Shown in pieces: positions 62,770-64,000 of a stretch of DNA of 64,000 nt. Position 1 is the first letter of the stretch; the number at the start of each line of letters is the position of its first letter. The notes below the pieces were generated by a model that was not told the origin of the DNA, did not search any database, and worked only from the letters and a program-made list of their open reading frames with translations. The translations under genes and the position numbers were made by a program. This DNA is from Sipunculus nudus (lineage: Eukaryota; Annelida; Sipuncula; Golfingiida; Sipunculidae), in assembly GCA_026874595.1 (NCBI GenBank), contig CM049306.1, positions 88,117,142 to 88,181,141 of the forward strand, given 5' to 3'.

Positions 62770-64000
62770 TTGCGTGGACACAAGGAAAATTTCAACATGG
62801 ACTCCAGGGTTTCCATACGATTGGCGAATTCTTTCCGAAGACTGTGAACTTCAGACTGTTGATTGCAAGATGGATCTTGCTTGGGCCTTAGGCTTTATGG
62901 TCTACTGAAACTAGCTGTACGAATATCTGGGAGGTCTTCTGCCTTACTTGAAAAGTCCTCATATGTGTTAACAAAGCTCACTTTGCGAGATGCTAAATTA
63001 GTAGAACCATACAATGACTTTCTGTTATTTATGGCTTCATTCACACATTTGACAGCTTTGTATATTGTCCTAGGACAATTCATCATTGCGATTTCGACTG
63101 CTTCTTTGTCTTAACGTCCACGGAAGAAATGCTCAACCACGATCTGATTGATGGTGGACTCTTTTGCTCCTTTGTAGCCTTCCAGGACCTGCATGTGAAT
63201 CCTCCGACTGTACTCTTCACTTGCTTCACCATCCCTCTGCTTGAGGAAAGGTAGCCGTCTCCTTGCTAAAGATGCGGTGTCTTTAAAGCCGAATCTGGAA
63301 TCCAATCAATTTTTAACGAAAAGTCTTGTAATCCATAGAGATTTCCATTTCTCTCACGAAATCTAATGCTTTCCCTGACAGACAATCCACCAGGGCATCG
63401 GCTTTCTTTTGATTTGACAATCTGTAACGGTCTGCCAGGCGTTCAAATTGAAATATGAACGAGTGCCACGTCTTATCACAATTAAATGCTGGCAGTTTTG
63501 GTGCCCGTCGACTCTGGTAGTGCCGTCTTTGTCGCCTAGGTGGCGTACGGCTATCAGATGATCCTGAAGTATCCCTTTGATGGTGCCTGTGTCTCCTCCC
63601 ATGCCTCCTAGTATGCCTGCTCCTCTCTCAACTAGTACTCCTGCTGTGGTTATGGCGACACCTGGATCTGTCACTAGATGTATCACTAGTACTGCGGTGG
63701 TGACGTCGACCTCTCCTCTCTTTCGAGTCCTGATGCGCGGTGAATGATACGGATCTACAGGAGGTTGTGTTCCTGAGAGAATCGACAAGGTACCACCACT
63801 AGAATCAAGTGAAAGCTGTGCCGTCCCTGGCCCAGTAGCAAAATGCCTTTCCGGACCCTCATACCTCTCCCTCCTCCTAAAATTAGAGGCAGATGGGAAA
63901 ATAGAACAGGACTGTTGGTATATGTTGTCCGTCGGGTAAACAGAAAGGACTTGCGCATGTGGGTTAGACCGGGGAGAACCAACAGGCTGGTTAGGATCAG
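62770..64000 (-). pseudogene. Decayed LTR-retrotransposon Gag fragment (Ty3/gypsy-like), partial
   Basis: The reading runs leftward from the window edge. First comes an Arg/Ser-rich leader (frame open to about 63720). After a frame change it has RRGRRHHRSTSDTSSDRSR and a TGA near 63629. A capsid-like core follows (KTWHSFIFQFERLADRYR, KKADALVDCLSGKALDF), with TAA near 63315 and another frame change. Next come LDSRFGFKDTASL and EEYSRRIHMQVLEGYKG, a TAA at about 63110, VKCVNEAINNRKSLYG, another stop, and a coiled-coil-like tail (EVHSLRKEFANRMETLESML) near 62800. The core fits the retrotransposon gag family. No protease or reverse transcriptase follows, so the element is truncated as well as broken. 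Confidence 0.7.

Noticed and set aside
1-64000. CRISPR arrays, bacterial operons, rRNA genes
   Set aside because: No regularly spaced direct repeats with unique spacers, no Shine-Dalgarno-led gene strings and no rRNA-like sequence were seen; exon-intron structure shows a eukaryotic genome.

Overview
The window looks like a piece of an animal nuclear genome, most likely a lophotrochozoan and probably a mollusc. That is inference from intron-rich genes with GT-AG boundaries, very many (AT)n arrays, tRNA-derived SINEs, small inverted-repeat transposons, and GGTCA-type and GTCC/GGAC-type interspersed repeats of a kind I associate with molluscan DNA. There is no bacterial-style gene packing, operon or CRISPR. 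Most of the window is non-coding.

Layout. 1-10.5 kb: no convincing gene; a doubtful exon-like fragment near the left edge, one inverted-repeat element and several simple repeats. 10.58-18.85 kb (+): one well-supported seven-exon gene for a 1447-residue, mostly low-complexity basic protein that I do not recognise. 18.9-25.1 kb: intergenic, with a TTAA-flanked element at 23.1-23.6 kb. 25.4-58.6 kb (-): a tandem array of secreted C-type-lectin-like genes. Three are intact (A 25.4-28.0, C 48.5-51.8, D 54.9-58.6 kb), one is a frameshifted pseudogene (B 40.6-41.5 kb) and one is a lone decayed exon (B2 43.4-43.6 kb). The array is interrupted by a 4.8-kb hAT-like element (32.6-37.5 kb) carrying a nested 3.3-kb element, by SINEs and by a PIF/Harbinger-like element inside gene C. 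58.6-62.7 kb: palindromic repeats, an 8-bp-TSD element and a speculative small multi-exon gene. 62.75-64 kb (-): a decayed LTR-retrotransposon gag fragment running off the right edge.

The lectin genes share one plan: a 55-nt signal-peptide coding segment, a stalk exon, and two exons that split the lectin fold, with every intron in phase 1. Assembled coding lengths are 1293, 876 and 1122 nt, all divisible by three. The stalk opens with a conserved Cys motif and continues with a 24-residue (72-bp) tandem repeat whose copy number and chemistry differ between paralogues: acidic and His-rich in A, sequon-rich in D, short in C. The lectin domains all lack the central Cys pair and the WND motif of canonical C-type lectins, and carry an extra conserved Cys near each end. 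The sugar-loop triplet differs (QPD, EPN, EPE). This diversified array is the most interesting system in the window.
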